Assembly (NCBI RefSeq): GCF_025755255.1
Contig: NZ_JALIEB010000017.1
Location: 1 to 64,000, forward strand
Length of the DNA stretch: 64,000 nt
Direction of reading: 5' to 3'
From: Roseobacter sinensis
Lineage (GTDB): Bacteria > Pseudomonadota > Alphaproteobacteria > Rhodobacterales > Rhodobacteraceae
In this document: positions 16,675 through 25,817 of the stretch, in pieces
Layout: each line of letters starts with the position of its first letter
Position numbering within the stretch: position 1 is the first letter of the stretch
Notes under the pieces: generated by a model
Told to the model about the DNA's origin: nothing
Seen by the model: only the letters and a program-made list of their open reading frames with translations
The model's database searches: none
Made by a program: the position numbers and the translations under genes

Positions 16675-18889
16675 CTTTTGATACCTGCTTGTTCGGGTTG
16701 GTCTTGCGTCCGGCCAGTTGTTCAAGCACCTTCTGCCGCTCGCCAAACATCTGGATTGTGCCGTCGGCGAGCAGCATGATCTTGTCGACGCAACTCAGCA
16801 GCGACGGCTTCTGCGTGATGACGACCACCGTGATCTTGTTCTTCTGCGCGTGCTTTATCGCCTGGGCCAGCGCCTTGTCGCCATTTGTATCGAGGTTGGA
16901 ATTGGGCTCATCCAGCACCAGGAACCGCGGGTTGCCAAAGAACGCACGGGCCAGGGCGATGCGCTGTTTCTGCCCGCCCGACAGGGGCGATCCGTCTGCG
17001 GCTACGATGGTCTCGTACCCCTGTGGCAGATCGGCGATCATTTCATGCACATCGGCCAGGCTCGCGGCCTCGAAAATCTGCTCGTCTGTCGCATCCGCAC
17101 GCATGCGCCCGATGTTGTCCTTGATGGTCCCGGGGAACAGCTGCACGTCCTGTGGCAGGTATCCGATGTTCTCGCCGAACTGTCGCTGATCCCAGTTGCG
17201 CAGGTCCATGAGGTCCAGCCGGACATTGCCGGAGGTCGGCAGGATCGATCCAACCAGCATCTTGCCCAGCGTCGTCTTCCCGGCTCCCGAATTTCCGATG
17301 ACCGCCAGTGTTTCGCCGGGGTTCAGCGAAAAACTGATCCCATTCAAGATCACCTGTTTGGTTCCGCCGGGGACGTAGAGGAGCCGTTCAACGTCCAGCC
17401 GTCCTTCCGGCTTGGGAAGGTTCAGGCGTTCAAACTGGACCTTGGAGGACGTCAGCAGCGTCTTGATCCGCCCGTATGCCGAGCGGGAGAGAGAGTATCC
17501 GTTCCATCCTTCGATTGAGCCTTCGATCGGAGCCAGAGCCCGCCCCGCGATGATCGAGGCGGCGATGACCATGCCGCCGGTGATCTCCCCCTGGATCGCG
17601 AGATACGCCCCCCAGCCCAGCATGCCGACCTGGGTCAGGAGGCGAATGGCCCGCGACACGGCCGAGGTGACGATGTTGCGGTCCTGCGCGCAGACCTGCT
17701 CGGTCAGGGACTTTGCAGTGTCCTTGCCCCAGATCATGACGGCTTCGGGGATCATCGCGAGCGCGTTGATGATCTGCGAGTTTCGGGCCATCGACTCCAG
17801 ATGCATGTTCGCCTTTGACTGGGCCTGCATAGCCTTGGCAAAAGGCTTGGCAGTGATCTTCTGATTGATCACAGCCACGACCAGAAGCAGCAGCGACGTC
17901 ACCACAACGATCGTGCCGAGATGCGGGTGGACTAGGAAAATGGCGAAAATGAACATCGGCGCGAAAGGCACATCGAGAAACGAGATCAGGGTGCTGGAGA
18001 CCAGAAATCCGCGCAGCTGCTGCAGGTCGCCCAAGGTCTGATACTCCCGCCCGCTTCCGTGCAGCGATGCATGCGAGGCCGCGCTCAGGATCGGGGCGCC
18101 CAGCCGAACGGCAACCTCGACAGCGGTGCGCATCAGGATGAACCTGCGCACCGCATCGAAGGTTGCCTGCAACACCACCGCACCCACGATGATCACGGTG
18201 AGCATGACCAGCGTGTCGATCGAGCGGCTTGTCAGCACCCGGTCGGAGATCTGGAAAAGATAGATCGGGATCGCGAGGATCAGCAGATTGGTCGCGCAGG
18301 TCAGGACCAGCACGAACATGAGGTTTCGTCTGACCGCGAGGCCCCCTTTCCGCAGGCTTTCGCCGAAGTCCTCGGGCCCGAGCCGCTTGTGAAACTTGGG
18401 AGGTGGCGCGCTGCCATCGCCACCTCCACTTGTTGGCCGAGCGCCGTCCGAATGCGGACGCCGTCTGATCGGCCCTTTGTCGCCGTCGATCGTTATGCCG
18501 GGCCGATCACGTGCCTCCGAAATCCTGGCAACCGTTGGTTCTGCATCTTTGCCGCGTTCATTCGGAGCAGGTCGGCCCGGTGCATCGTCGCCTCGTGCGT
18601 TTGCGCCGACGGCCTCCTTGGTGGGATGCGCGGTGCTGGAAAAACCGGCGGTATCCGCCGGTTCAGGTGCAGAAGGCTCCGGGGCGGGCTCTGCGGCGCC
18701 CTGCGACCGGTCGGCCTGTGCCGGGCTTGGCGTGACCCGGGCAGGCGGCTCGGCCGGTCCCGTGTCAGCGCGCAGATCGACCCCGAGATACAGCGGCCCG
18801 GCCGTCATTGGTCGGGCACGTTTGCTTTTGAACGCTCGGTCTGAATTGGCTCTTACAGGTCGCCCCGAGAACTTTGGAATATCATTCAC
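16667..18889 (-). CDS. Type I secretion ABC exporter (PrtD-like) with long N-terminal extension
   Basis: ABC permease/ATPase, 740 residues. Residues 1 to about 175 are Pro-, Ala- and charge-rich with no membrane segment, unlike the usual PrtD-type exporter of about 570 residues. The membrane domain starts near NLMFVLVLTCATNLLILAIP. The ATPase domain has Walker A GNSGAGKTT, signature LSGGQKQRIALARAF and Walker B FLVLDEPNSNLD. There is no C39 peptidase domain, so substrates would not be cleaved at a double-glycine leader. The start is GTG at 18889 with AGAGG upstream. It presumably exports the two large proteins encoded upstream. Confidence 0.9.
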   Translation of the reverse strand: MNDIPKFSGRPVRANSDRAFKSKRARPMTAGPLYLGVDLRADTGPAEPPARVTPSPAQADRSQGAAEPAPEPSAPEPADTAGFSSTAHPTKEAVGANARGDDAPGRPAPNERGKDAEPTVARISEARDRPGITIDGDKGPIRRRPHSDGARPTSGGGDGSAPPPKFHKRLGPEDFGESLRKGGLAVRRNLMFVLVLTCATNLLILAIPIYLFQISDRVLTSRSIDTLVMLTVIIVGAVVLQATFDAVRRFILMRTAVEVAVRLGAPILSAASHASLHGSGREYQTLGDLQQLRGFLVSSTLISFLDVPFAPMFIFAIFLVHPHLGTIVVVTSLLLLVVAVINQKITAKPFAKAMQAQSKANMHLESMARNSQIINALAMIPEAVMIWGKDTAKSLTEQVCAQDRNIVTSAVSRAIRLLTQVGMLGWGAYLAIQGEITGGMVIAASIIAGRALAPIEGSIEGWNGYSLSRSAYGRIKTLLTSSKVQFERLNLPKPEGRLDVERLLYVPGGTKQVILNGISFSLNPGETLAVIGNSGAGKTTLGKMLVGSILPTSGNVRLDLMDLRNWDQRQFGENIGYLPQDVQLFPGTIKDNIGRMRADATDEQIFEAASLADVHEMIADLPQGYETIVAADGSPLSGGQKQRIALARAFFGNPRFLVLDEPNSNLDTNGDKALAQAIKHAQKNKITVVVITQKPSLLSCVDKIMLLADGTIQMFGERQKVLEQLAGRKTNPNKQVSKDG

Positions 18890-18917
18890 TTTTTAACGCC
18901 TCTGAAGGTTCTGAAGA

Positions 18918-21230
18918 TCAAACGACCAGTTCTTGCATGATGTCCGCCGCTTGCGGCACGTCGGCGACCATCGATGCCGTTTGCGCAAGGATCTCCTCAC
19001 CCAAGTTCTGATCGACAATATCGTCCGCAAGGAAGGCCACCGCTTCGGTCGCGAGATCAGCGATGGTGGCGCCGGGCGGTGCGGGGTCCGTGTCGATCAG
19101 ATTGGCCTGATGGATCAGCGCGTCGGAATAGGTCTCGCCCTGCGCCATCACCTCACTGTCCAGCCCATTGTCACGGATCGCGGCGAAATTCGCCGCGATG
19201 TTGGAACCGGCAACCAGTTCGATTTCCTGTTGCAAGGCCGCTGCAAACTCATCGACGGCCAGATGGACCTGATCTGCGTCGCCGAGAATGTTGGTCTGCT
19301 CGAGCGCATTGACGCTCTTGAAATCCCCGTCGACGTAGAGAACGCGCAGCAACTCCGTCCCGTTGAAAAGCGGATCTTCGAGCACCTCGGCATCCACATC
19401 GTCCGAGCCGGAGGAGAACGCCGCGATAGCGTCTTCGAAGTTCTGTTTGATCTCGGCGTCCTTGTCGAACCCAGCCTTCTCAATCGTCGCCTCGTTATAG
19501 AGCAGGTTGTCGCCCGATGGATGGACAGGCTTGTCGTCGTAGACGGGCTCATCGACCGGCGCGTCCGCGTCCAGGTCTTCAGCCTCCGCCTGCTCCACCC
19601 TGGGATCATCCGCGTCGTCATCATCCTCCACCGATGCGGAGACAGGACTGGCGGCCTGTGACGAAAGCCCAATCACGTCTTCTGCGCTTTGCGCCTCGCC
19701 CCGCGTCGCCGCGCCGGTCTGTTCGCTGGAGACGGACGGTCTCGGCCCGTCATCTTGAGACTTGACCTTGTCGCCGTCCAAAACGACGTTGCGTTGATCG
19801 ATGAGATTGACATCGATCATGTCGCCAGCGACCACGATCAGGTCGTAGTTGTAGCCAAGCTGGAAGGTGGAGAGATGGTTGCTGATCTGGTTTTCACCCA
19901 AACCGATGAAGCTTGATGCGCCCTGGATCGTAATGGCGGCCTGATCGAAGTCGGTGCTGAAGGTGTATTGCTTGACCCAATTCATCTGCACCACATCGCC
20001 CTCGAGGCGCTCGACGACCCAGTGCTGGGGGCTTGGGCCCGCGGCCTCAGACGAGGCGCTGTGATCTGCGGGCTCTTCCGGGGAGGCAGGCGCGTCGTCC
20101 TCGGACGTCTCCGGGTCATCATCAGCCGCAGCCATCGCCTCTTGAACGGTCTGTGTGCTCAGCGAGGCCGCATTCAGTGCCTTGTTCGGACCTGTTCCAT
20201 CGCCATCGAACCCTAGACCGTGAACGGCGGAATCGTGATCGATCAGAACGTTGACCTGCGATATCGCGTCAAATCTGAGAACGTCGCCGCCTACGGCAAA
20301 GACGGATGCGTCCAGCCAGCTTGAGGTGATCGACGCTGCGTTCGTCAGAACATTTGCGCCGGCGACGATCTGATGGCCGTCGTCCACCTTGAAGTGGCTT
20401 TCGGCGGTGTCCTGAACCTCGCGATCGAACTCGGTCCCCGCCCCGCCCTTGACGGTCTCGTCATCCTGACCGTTTTTGTCCTCCGCGAGCCGATTGGCAT
20501 GGTAGGCGGGGAGGATGTCCTCCCACTCCGGCAGCTCTGCGATCTCTTCACCATTCAGGTGAATCCCATCTGTGTCTTCACCCCGGAGCAGAGACACCTC
20601 CACCCCATCGGTGGGCTGCTCGGCGATGCTGTCCGCCGCGGCCTGGATATCAGCCACAAGGTCGAAAAGATCAGCGTCGAGAACGCTGACATCAATGTTG
20701 AGAGGGCTCAGATAGTCTGCCATCTGGGCGAGATACTCTAGCAGTGACGTCAGAGGCGCGATGCTCTCAAAGCCGTGGCCCGCGATGTCCCCGAAAATGT
20801 CGTTGTCGAAAAGTGTTGCTTTCTGGAACGTCACCGTGGCGACCGAACTCGGCAGCGGCAGGAAGAAGATCATACTGCTATCGGCTGTGCCGTTGAACCC
20901 TTCAGCAGGCACGAGGGCGGGTTGCTGGTATGCGAGCGGTGCGCCCGGCTCAACGATATCTGCTGGCGGCACTGTCGGGGCGACACCGGGCAGGTCCGGC
21001 GCAGCGGACCCGATCAGAAGGGGCTTCCATTGCAGGTCGGGGCTGAAGTCCTTGAGCTTGTGGGAGTGCGTGATCGAGGAGCTGAGCAATTCGAGCGCTT
21101 CGGCCCGATCCTCGGAGGCCTGGAGCGCCCTGAATTCGTCGTATTCTGCGCGGAGGCGCGCCTGTTCTTCAATGATTTGAAATGCGCCGATGAAATGCGC
21201 AATCTTCTCGGTAATTGGATCAAATGACAC
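18918..21230 (-). CDS. Large acidic repeat protein linked to type I secretion
   Basis: I do not recognise a named family beyond proteins found next to type I exporters. It has about 770 residues, is strongly acidic and shows no Cys. There is no signal peptide, and the N terminus is helical (about residues 1-60). Four copies of a roughly 19-residue motif occur (about 315-333, 469-487, 635-653, 698-715), of pattern G[DE]-x(6-8)-[IL]-x-Q-x-N-[VIL]-[LVI]-x-D-x-D. Associated strands read IVAGANVLTN (about 288-297) and LVAGSNIAAN. The frame opens at a TTG (21254); GTG at 21230 is favoured by a G-rich upstream site. It is likely a secreted substrate or a secretion accessory. Confidence 0.75.
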   Translation of the reverse strand: MSFDPITEKIAHFIGAFQIIEEQARLRAEYDEFRALQASEDRAEALELLSSSITHSHKLKDFSPDLQWKPLLIGSAAPDLPGVAPTVPPADIVEPGAPLAYQQPALVPAEGFNGTADSSMIFFLPLPSSVATVTFQKATLFDNDIFGDIAGHGFESIAPLTSLLEYLAQMADYLSPLNIDVSVLDADLFDLVADIQAAADSIAEQPTDGVEVSLLRGEDTDGIHLNGEEIAELPEWEDILPAYHANRLAEDKNGQDDETVKGGAGTEFDREVQDTAESHFKVDDGHQIVAGANVLTNAASITSSWLDASVFAVGGDVLRFDAISQVNVLIDHDSAVHGLGFDGDGTGPNKALNAASLSTQTVQEAMAAADDDPETSEDDAPASPEEPADHSASSEAAGPSPQHWVVERLEGDVVQMNWVKQYTFSTDFDQAAITIQGASSFIGLGENQISNHLSTFQLGYNYDLIVVAGDMIDVNLIDQRNVVLDGDKVKSQDDGPRPSVSSEQTGAATRGEAQSAEDVIGLSSQAASPVSASVEDDDDADDPRVEQAEAEDLDADAPVDEPVYDDKPVHPSGDNLLYNEATIEKAGFDKDAEIKQNFEDAIAAFSSGSDDVDAEVLEDPLFNGTELLRVLYVDGDFKSVNALEQTNILGDADQVHLAVDEFAAALQQEIELVAGSNIAANFAAIRDNGLDSEVMAQGETYSDALIHQANLIDTDPAPPGATIADLATEAVAFLADDIVDQNLGEEILAQTASMVADVPQAADIMQELVV

Positions 21231-21317
21231 TCGTTGTAGCCCCCAAAACACCAATAGAAATTGGAAAAACCGGTCTGCGCTGACGTCTCTTGGTCTGTCT
21301 CCTGCCTTCGCTCATGT

Positions 21318-21347
21318 CCCCGGGCCGGGAGAGCGCCCGGCCCGGGG
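21318..21347 (-). terminator. Perfect 12-bp GC hairpin between substrate and secretion genes
   Basis: CCCCGGGCCGGG, loop AGAGCG, CCCGGCCCGGGG: a perfect all-GC stem in the gap after the low-complexity protein gene. No T-run follows in either direction, so it is more likely an attenuator or mRNA-stabilising structure than a strong intrinsic terminator. It would let the first gene be expressed at a higher level than the exporter genes. Confidence 0.7.
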
Positions 21348-21365
21348 AATGTGTGTTGCGGGTGT

Positions 21366-24300
21366 TTACGACCCGTCGTTGCTGTCGTCGCCGATGTAGT
21401 TGGAGCTGAACGACCCGCCCACAACGTTCATGTCGACGCTATTGCCGAGGACGTTGGCGCCCATGACGATGGACTGGTTGAAGGCGGCCACATCGACTTG
21501 TGCCGCTGCGGAGGCATAGGATTCGCCGGTGACGTAGCCGTCGTCACCGTTGCCGGATCCCCAGCTGCCGCCGCTACCGCCGGCACCGCCGGCGCCGCTG
21601 GTTGCCGTACCGCCCATGCCACCCGTGTTGGTGCCACCGTCCGCTGCACCGCCGGTGGAGACACCACCGATGGCCTGACCGGATGCGCCGCTGGCTGCCG
21701 TGGCCATGCCACCTGCGCCACCGTCACCGGATGTGGCCATGGCATCACCGGTCGCACTCGTGTCGCTCGCGGCGTCAGCCATGTTTCCACCGGCTCCACC
21801 AGCACCCGTCGAGACGTCCGTGTCGTTGTCGGTCATCGACTCGGCCAAGGCCTCGGCTGCAACATCCGACAGGCCACCATAGCCACCGTCACCGTCGGCG
21901 TAGCCTTCGGCTGCACCTTCGGCATTGGCGTCATTCGTCGACCCGGTCGATCCGCCGTCGCCGCTGTTGGCTTCGGAGTCGGCCGTACCGTCAGCTGAGA
22001 CCGTGGCATCCACGGATGCGTCGGAATCTCCGTCGCCAGCCGTGGCGCTCGACGTGCTCTGACCGTCGCCCGATGCGTCGTCATCGCTGGCGGCATCAGC
22101 CATCCCACCGGCACCGGAGTCCGAGTCCGTTCCCGCTGTTGTGGCCGCATCCGCGTCGTCGTCGGTCGCCGCATCCGCCGCAGCACCGGCACCGGTTGCC
22201 GCGTCGTTCGCCGCATCACCCGAAACGTTGTTTTCAAACATCCCGGTTGCTGCGGTTCCGCCGCCGCCGGCACCAGACTGGTTGTCCGAATTGCCGTTTG
22301 CACGCGCATCTGCGTCGTTATCGGTGGTTCCGGCTGCACCTGCGCCGCTTTCGGAGTCCGTGCCACCAGCTGCGCTTGAGTCGGCATCGTCATCCGTTGC
22401 AGCATCTCCGGCCGCACCGCTGCCAGCTGTTGCATCGTTTGCAGCGCTTCCGGTGGTGTCGTTGTCGGCCATGCCCGACGTGCCAGTGGCGTCGCCGCCA
22501 TCGCCGCCGGTTCCGGTGCCTGTACCCGTTCCGGTGCCGGTTGCATCGCCGGAGGTGGCATTGCCCGCCCCGCCGTTGCCACCGTCGCCGCCAACGGGGA
22601 CGCCATTGCCGCCGTCACCGCCGCCGCCAGTTGCATCGGTAGCCGCATCGGTTGTGCCGTCGCCGTAGCCTTTGCCTTTCGCGCCGTCTCCGGCATAGGG
22701 CTCAGCTTCGGATTCGGCCTCGCCTTTGGCTTTGCTGGCGGCATCCTGCGTGTTGTCACCGCCGTCGCCGCCATCGGCATCAGCATAGCTGCCGGTGCTG
22801 GCATCGCTGGTGTTGTCTACATCACCTTCGATATCACCGCCGTCGCCGCCATCACCATCGCCAGCTGCCTGCCCGGAGGCAGTCCCAGAGACTGTGCCGT
22901 TGGCGTTTCCGGAATCACCGCCATCGCCATTGGCGTCGGATGTCGCATCACCCTCGCCATCACCGGCCGCGTCCTGGGTGCTGTCGCCGCCATCACCGCC
23001 GTAGGCGTCCGCCGAACCATCGGTCTTGGCTTTGGTGTAGGCATCGACGTTGCCGTCAATGTCACCACCGTCGCCGGCATCCGCCGAGCTGTCGCTGTCA
23101 GTGGACCCCAGGCCGAGGCCCAATGAGATGCTGCCGGCGTCACCGCCCTGACCGCCCGAGGAATCGGTGTCGTTGTTCGAGCGACCATCCGAGGCCTGAT
23201 CGGACGCGGAGTCGGCATCACCCGCATCTCCGGCATCATCGTCGGAGCTCGCGGCGGCGCTGTTGGTGCCGTCAACATGGTTGGAGGAGTTCGAGTCGCC
23301 ACCATCGCCGGCATAGCTTTCAGCGTAGGTCTTCGCCTTGGCGTCGCTGTCACCGTCGTTGGTGGAATCGTTGTCGCCACCATCGCCACCGTCACCATCC
23401 GCGGTTGCGGAATTGTCGCCACCATTGGCGGAGTTGCCTTGCGCATCGGCCGAGCTGGCGTCGCCGCCGTCACCGCCGTTTGCATCGGTCGCGCCTGTGT
23501 CACCGCTGTAACCGCCGTCCGCTTTGGAATGGCCGCCAAGTGCGTTTCCGCCATGCGCATCGCCGCCATCGGCGTAGGCGTCGCCACCGCCTGCGGCCCC
23601 GTTGCTTTCAACCTCGATGCCTTCATCGGCGGTCGCAGTTCCACCTGACGCATTGCCGTTCTGGACAAACGAGCCGGTGTTTTCGACCGTCGCAGATTCC
23701 AGGACGTCATTGTCTTCGAGATTGATGCCTTGCCCGGTGACAACCGCCGCGTTGTTGCCATCACCATTGAGCGAGCCGTTCAAGAAGTCGCTGATATCGA
23801 CATCGTCACCTGGATCATATTCCAGATCACCCTGGGCGAGCAGGATGTCACCTGTGCTGCTGTCCGTCAGATCAAAGTCGGCGAAGTCATCGTCCGTTGG
23901 TTCATAGCCATCGAGGTTCATGCTCACGTCAACATCGACATCCACATCTGCGTTGGAGTCGCTGCTGCTGTCACTATCACTGTCGCTGTCGGACGTTGCG
24001 TCGGCAGAGGCCGTGTTGTCCGATGTTTGGGAGCTGTCGTTTGTGTTGGTGTTCGTATTCGAGCCGGCAGCGGAGCTGTTGCTGTCGCTCGACGCGGTTC
24101 CGTTGCCATTGCCATTGCCATTGCCGGAACCATTCCCGGTGCCGGATCCTGATCCGTCGCTGGCACTGGTCGACGTGCTGTCCGTGGTGTTTTCGTTGAG
24201 GTTGGTCGTCTCGGTCTCGGACGTCGTGTCGTTGGAATTCTGGTTGGCGTTGGAATTGTCGTTGTCGGTCTCGTTTTTGTTTTTGTTGAGGTTCTTATTC

Positions 24301-24380
24301 TTGTTCAGATCGTGATCATAATCGTAGTGACCGCCTTCTCCACCGTCACCCAAACCAAGCATATTCTGTCTCTTAGCCAT
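21366..24380 (-). CDS. Giant low-complexity Gly/Asp/Ala/Ser-rich protein, putative type I secretion substrate
   Basis: A 1004-residue protein of extreme composition: mostly Gly, Asp, Ala, Ser, Thr and Asn, no Cys and almost no aromatic or basic residues after the N terminus. Residues 1-25 (MAKRQNMLGLGDGGEGG, then DYDHD) lead into Asn/Lys then Ser/Thr/Gly tracts. A short folded-looking segment follows at about 150-240 (YEPTDDDFADFDLTD). About 240-940 consists of GGDGGD, DADS and GAGG-type repeats. The last 50 residues contain IVMGANVLGN (971-980), matching the neighbour's IVAGANVLTN. There is no signal peptide, as expected for type I substrates. GGDGGD recalls Ca-binding RTX repeats but lacks the GGxGxDxUx nonapeptide. 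A surface or matrix polymer is my guess. Confidence 0.78.
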   Translation of the reverse strand: MAKRQNMLGLGDGGEGGHYDYDHDLNKNKNLNKNKNETDNDNSNANQNSNDTTSETETTNLNENTTDSTSTSASDGSGSGTGNGSGNGNGNGNGTASSDSNSSAAGSNTNTNTNDSSQTSDNTASADATSDSDSDSDSSSDSNADVDVDVDVSMNLDGYEPTDDDFADFDLTDSSTGDILLAQGDLEYDPGDDVDISDFLNGSLNGDGNNAAVVTGQGINLEDNDVLESATVENTGSFVQNGNASGGTATADEGIEVESNGAAGGGDAYADGGDAHGGNALGGHSKADGGYSGDTGATDANGGDGGDASSADAQGNSANGGDNSATADGDGGDGGDNDSTNDGDSDAKAKTYAESYAGDGGDSNSSNHVDGTNSAAASSDDDAGDAGDADSASDQASDGRSNNDTDSSGGQGGDAGSISLGLGLGSTDSDSSADAGDGGDIDGNVDAYTKAKTDGSADAYGGDGGDSTQDAAGDGEGDATSDANGDGGDSGNANGTVSGTASGQAAGDGDGGDGGDIEGDVDNTSDASTGSYADADGGDGGDNTQDAASKAKGEAESEAEPYAGDGAKGKGYGDGTTDAATDATGGGGDGGNGVPVGGDGGNGGAGNATSGDATGTGTGTGTGTGGDGGDATGTSGMADNDTTGSAANDATAGSGAAGDAATDDDADSSAAGGTDSESGAGAAGTTDNDADARANGNSDNQSGAGGGGTAATGMFENNVSGDAANDAATGAGAAADAATDDDADAATTAGTDSDSGAGGMADAASDDDASGDGQSTSSATAGDGDSDASVDATVSADGTADSEANSGDGGSTGSTNDANAEGAAEGYADGDGGYGGLSDVAAEALAESMTDNDTDVSTGAGGAGGNMADAASDTSATGDAMATSGDGGAGGMATAASGASGQAIGGVSTGGAADGGTNTGGMGGTATSGAGGAGGSGGSWGSGNGDDGYVTGESYASAAAQVDVAAFNQSIVMGANVLGNSVDMNVVGGSFSSNYIGDDSNDGS

Positions 24381-25069
24381 TTTGAAAACTCACATTGTTG
24401 GAGGCCAACACGCACCGCCACTCATCTGACAAGCGATCACCGTCTTGGCGTCGTTTAAAGTTGTGTGAAGTCTGGCCTGTTTGGCGCGGACGCGACCAAA
24501 ACCAGCCACAGGAATTGCTGTGCGATGTCTGGTTCGTGTGCACTCCTCACGACTTGCCGCGGGCGTCTGCAAATGCACCTCTGCGGTCCGAGAGCCCGAA
24601 AAATCACCGGGCGCGGTCTCAAAGAATTGGCGGGATAGGCCGCCTTGCGAGGGAAGAATTCTGTGCCCTCGGGCAGTACGATGCCTGAGATTCGGGTCAT
24701 CGATCAGCCCGGAAAATTGGTCAGGTCGCAGCAGGGATTAAATTAGGGGTTGTGTTGAAATCTCGCCCATCAACTTACCAGTGCAGGGATTTCAAGACCT
24801 CTCAGAAATTTGATCCATCGGCGAAACAATGCTCAATCCAAGAACCAATTGTTAACACTTGTTAAATCACGGGGATGCTAATTTAGTTGCTCAAGTTATC
24901 AGTATTTTGAACTAATCTTTCGGCTAGAACTAGGCTACCTAGCCATACGATTAATTTACCGACGCCCAAAGATCAGTCACCTTGGAGGCCTGTTGCCTCA
25001 AAAACAGCCAGAATTAATTTTTTCTAATACCAATTTTAATCATGATTTTCGTGGTCAGGAGCTACAGAC
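24381..25069. other. AT-rich divergent promoter region
   Basis: About 690 bases without a credible gene between the leftward secretion operon and the rightward LuxR gene. The right half (24820-25060) is clearly AT-richer than its surroundings. It holds tandem TTGTTAA elements near 24850, an inverted repeat at 24922-24944 and a small GAGGC-CTGTT-GCCTC hairpin at 24985-24999. It probably carries the promoters of both directions and binding sites for the LuxR-type regulator. Confidence 0.6.
24922..24944. promoter_or_regulatory. Inverted repeat GGCTAG-N11-CTAGCC
   Basis: Six-base arms GGCTAG (24922-24927) and CTAGCC (24939-24944), separated by 11 bases, lie in the AT-rich region upstream of the LuxR-type gene and the low-complexity protein gene. 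The spacing places the arms on the same helix face, as for a dimeric activator. The link to the LuxR protein is inferred from position only. Confidence 0.35.
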
Positions 25070-25810
25070 GTGAAAGGTTTTTCGCAGCACTATTCCGACT
25101 TGAAACTGGAAAACACATCCGAGACCCAAGCGCTCATCTTGGTTGGGTCGCTTCAATACTTCTCTGACAGACTAATTGAAACCTTCAAAGCCGAGTTCGC
25201 CAGCATCACTGTCATTCGGGTGGCATCTCTGACTGAACTGGCTGAGGTCACCGCACGCGGCGTGCGCGCCATCGCGGTGGTGGTCGAAGAGTCGAAGATC
25301 GACCATCTGATTGATTTTCCATCGGCCTATTTTGACGCGGCAAAGACAGCCAAACTGGCGCTTGCGTATTATGAGGAGTCGATTGCCGAGAGGCTGGCCG
25401 CAGCCAGCGTCACCAAACCTGATCTTGCAAATGTCGGCTTCCTTCCGCTGCATGTGCAGATGGATGTTTGGCTTTCGGTTCTAAATCTCTTGATTCGTGG
25501 CAAACTCTACTTCCCGCAGGAATTTGTTGCGGGACTGTCGACACAAAACGCCGAAGATGCGGCTCTTGAGGAGTCTCCGTCGGAGTTGACGGCTCGGGAG
25601 TGGCAGGTTCTGGGCCTCGTGGCCGAAGGACTGCAGAACAAGAACATCGCATCGACGCTGAGCTTGTCGGAACACACGATCAAGCTGCATATCCACAATA
25701 TCCTCAAGAAGCTTGGCATGACCAACCGGACCTCTGCGGCGGCTTGGTACACAAGCTTCAAGCAGGGCAAACCTGGCGGCCGAACCTCGCGCAGCGTCTC
25801 GAGGTGTTGA
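25070..25810 (+). CDS. LuxR family transcriptional regulator
   Basis: A 246-residue regulator. The C-terminal GerE/LuxR helix-turn-helix is clear (ELTAREWQVLGLVAEGLQNKNIASTLSLSEHTIKLHIHNILKKLG, about 175-220). The N-terminal 150 residues look like a degenerate receiver domain: strands ALILVG, ITVIRVA and AIAVVVEE are present but no clear phospho-acceptor Asp triad, as in CsgD/VpsT-type biofilm regulators. The GTG start at 25070 has AGGAG 8 bases upstream. Divergent from the secretion operon and followed at 7 bp by a small gene, it is the natural candidate to control the locus. Confidence 0.88.
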   Translation: MKGFSQHYSDLKLENTSETQALILVGSLQYFSDRLIETFKAEFASITVIRVASLTELAEVTARGVRAIAVVVEESKIDHLIDFPSAYFDAAKTAKLALAYYEESIAERLAAASVTKPDLANVGFLPLHVQMDVWLSVLNLLIRGKLYFPQEFVAGLSTQNAEDAALEESPSELTAREWQVLGLVAEGLQNKNIASTLSLSEHTIKLHIHNILKKLGMTNRTSAAAWYTSFKQGKPGGRTSRSVSRC

Positions 25811-25817
25811 ACGGGCC

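Noticed and set aside
21602-23725. Long Arg/His-rich plus-strand open frames (346 and 357 codons) opposite the low-complexity protein
   Set aside because: They mirror the GGC/GAC/TCG-rich repeats on the other strand; composition is nearly all Arg, His, Cys and Ser with no family features. Antisense shadows.
21366-24380. RTX toxin or adhesin with Ca-binding nonapeptides
   Set aside because: GGDGGD repeats are frequent, but the GGxGxDxUx register with a hydrophobic sixth-position pattern is absent, so I do not call RTX.
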